Shown piece by piece: positions 13,919-14,807 of a stretch of DNA of 14,807 nucleotides; position 1 is the first letter of the stretch; the number at the start of each line of letters is the position of its first letter. The stretch comes from Pseudomonadota bacterium (lineage in GTDB: Bacteria; Pseudomonadota; Alphaproteobacteria; Micavibrionales; Micavibrionaceae), in contig JACQIJ010000050.1 of assembly GCA_016198545.1 (NCBI GenBank), forward strand, positions 1 through 14,807. Reading direction: 5' to 3'. Made by a program: the position numbers and the translations under genes. The notes beneath the pieces were generated by a model. That model saw only the letters and a program-made list of their open reading frames with translations. It searched no databases and was not told the origin of the DNA.

Positions 13919-14695
13919 ATGTTTATAACGTCTGGCAATCTTGAATCTCGCTTTGTGCGTCACGGTTTTTTCGGAAGACAGGGGGGGGTCAGCAGGGGCA
14001 TTTATGACAGCCTGAACTGCGGTCCCGGTTCGCGGGACGACCGTGATGCCGTGGACCAGAACAGGTTTCGCGTAGCCGAACAGATGGAGGCGAGCGCGGC
14101 CCGTTTTCTGACTCTGTTTCAGGTCCACAGCAACAAATGCATTGATGTAAAGGATGCATGGTCAGGGCCGGGGCCTGAGGCTGATGCGATGGTGACGGAC
14201 CTTCCCGGCATTGCGCTGGGAATCCTGACCGCCGACTGTGCGCCTGTCCTTTTTACAGGTCAGACGGCAGCCGGACGCTCCGTCATAGGCGCAGCGCACG
14301 CGGGGTGGAAGGGGGCGCTCGGCGGCGTCCTTGAAAATACGCTAAAGGCCATGTTGGCAAAGGGGGCCGCGCCGGGGAGCTTGCGGGCGGCTATCGGTCC
14401 TTGCATTGGGCCGCAATCCTACGAGGTTGATGCAGGGTTCCGCGATGCATTTCTGAATGATAACGCCCGATGTGGCGAATTTTTCCAGCAGGCAGGCAAG
14501 CCGGGCCATTTCATGTTCGATTTACCCGGTTATGTCGAATGGAGGCTTTCACAGGCGGGTATTATGCATGTGGCAAACGTGGCGCGGGATACTTGCGCCG
14601 ACGAGGGAGGTTATTTCAGTTTTCGCCGCGCCACCCTTCATGGTGAGCCTGATTATGGACGGCAAGCCTCAGCCATAATGATAAAAATCCCCTAA
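13919..14695 (+). CDS. pgeF: Multicopper-type laccase-domain protein PgeF (YfiH family)
   Basis: A 258-residue protein of the YfiH/PgeF (DUF152) family. Conserved blocks are RHGFFGRQGGVS, QVHS with H70, TADCAPVLF with C107, GAAHAGWKGA with H127 (these three are the metal ligands), and GPCIGPQSYEV. The C-terminus, SFRRATLHGEPDYGRQASAI, is also typical. Members were named polyphenol oxidases; later work describes purine nucleoside phosphorylase/adenosine deaminase activity, and PgeF in E. coli edits peptidoglycan precursors carrying serine. Which activity matters here is unknown. The frame is open from 13886 inside midA. The ATG at 13919, one nt after the midA stop, matches the family N-terminus and is preferred, although only a weak AGG precedes it. 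Confidence 0.93.
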   Translation: MFITSGNLESRFVRHGFFGRQGGVSRGIYDSLNCGPGSRDDRDAVDQNRFRVAEQMEASAARFLTLFQVHSNKCIDVKDAWSGPGPEADAMVTDLPGIALGILTADCAPVLFTGQTAAGRSVIGAAHAGWKGALGGVLENTLKAMLAKGAAPGSLRAAIGPCIGPQSYEVDAGFRDAFLNDNARCGEFFQQAGKPGHFMFDLPGYVEWRLSQAGIMHVANVARDTCADEGGYFSFRRATLHGEPDYGRQASAIMIKIP

Positions 14696-14770
14696 GACAA
14701 AGTTATTGGTGATGCTGCGTCGTTTTTAAAAGCGCAAACTGTCCAATCTTTAATTCTAGGGATATTTTGC

Positions 14771-14807
14771 ATGGCACATATGAAATTTCTTGACAGGAGC
14801 CGGATAT
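14771..14807 (+). CDS. Start of a truncated gene, possibly GTPase Obg/CgtA
   Basis: Only 12 codons are present, cut by the window end: MAHMKFLDRSRI. Obg/CgtA proteins begin MKFLDxxKIYIRSGDGG in many alphaproteobacteria, so MKFLDRSRI fits well, but nine informative residues are little evidence. AGGGA ends 8 nt before the ATG at 14771, favouring that start over the ATG at 14780 that would give MKFLD directly. The 75-bp gap after pgeF shows no clear terminator; a weak TTATTG-N17-TTAAAA pair lies in it (about 14702-14730). If correct, the protein is a ribosome-associated GTPase. Confidence 0.45.
   Translation, partial: MAHMKFLDRSRI

Noticed and set aside
14790..14795. TTGACA near the right edge as a -35 box
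   Set aside because: It falls inside the apparent coding start (Leu-Asp-Arg codons) and no -10 is visible before the window ends.

Overview
The window looks like chromosome of a Gram-negative alphaproteobacterium. The support is gene content and order: a UbiK-YbjN-ProC cluster, an Lgt-MidA-PgeF cluster (MidA is the bacterial relative of the mitochondrial complex I assembly factor NDUFAF7), an LPS heptose epimerase, an alphaproteobacterial-style bactofilin and a methylcrotonyl-CoA carboxylase/HMG-CoA lyase pair. I cannot name a genus. Codon use is fairly uniform apart from the AT-rich flanks of the first gene. There are no rRNA, tRNA, CRISPR or recognisable transposase genes.

Layout. (1) 1-889: a minus-strand pentapeptide-repeat gene between AT-rich flanks. 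Each flank carries a related GTTGT...ACAA(C/T) palindrome; the left one overlaps a near-consensus leftward promoter. (2) 890-2731: uvrC, nucleotide excision repair. (3) 2822-5137: a three-gene operon of bactofilin, a one-pass membrane protein and a secreted Pro/Ala/Lys-rich protein with a PepSY-like C-terminus, closed by a small terminator. (4) 5220-5710: a minus-strand cold-shock gene with its own terminator, a consensus promoter and a leader of about 200 nt. (5) 5736-6287: a minus-strand exported protein of unknown function. (6) 6394-9224: biotin-dependent carboxylase alpha subunit overlapping HMG-CoA lyase (leucine degradation). (7) 9234-10885: minus-strand ubiK-like, ybjN-like and proC genes, convergent with the leucine pair. 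(8) 11036-14695: hldD, lgt, midA and pgeF, tightly packed or overlapping, serving LPS core, lipoprotein lipidation, respiratory complex assembly and cytoplasmic/peptidoglycan-related housekeeping. (9) 14771-end: the first codons of a gene that starts like the Obg/CgtA GTPase.

Most of the window is ordinary core genome. The parts most worth a second look are the paired palindromic sites around the pentapeptide gene, the bactofilin operon whose products would run from cytoplasm to periplasm, and three transcription units (uvrC, the carboxylase gene, the ubiK-like gene) that lack a Shine-Dalgarno and have a promoter-like element 6-8 nt before the ATG, suggesting leaderless mRNAs. I found no clear case of a wholly new defence or mobile system.
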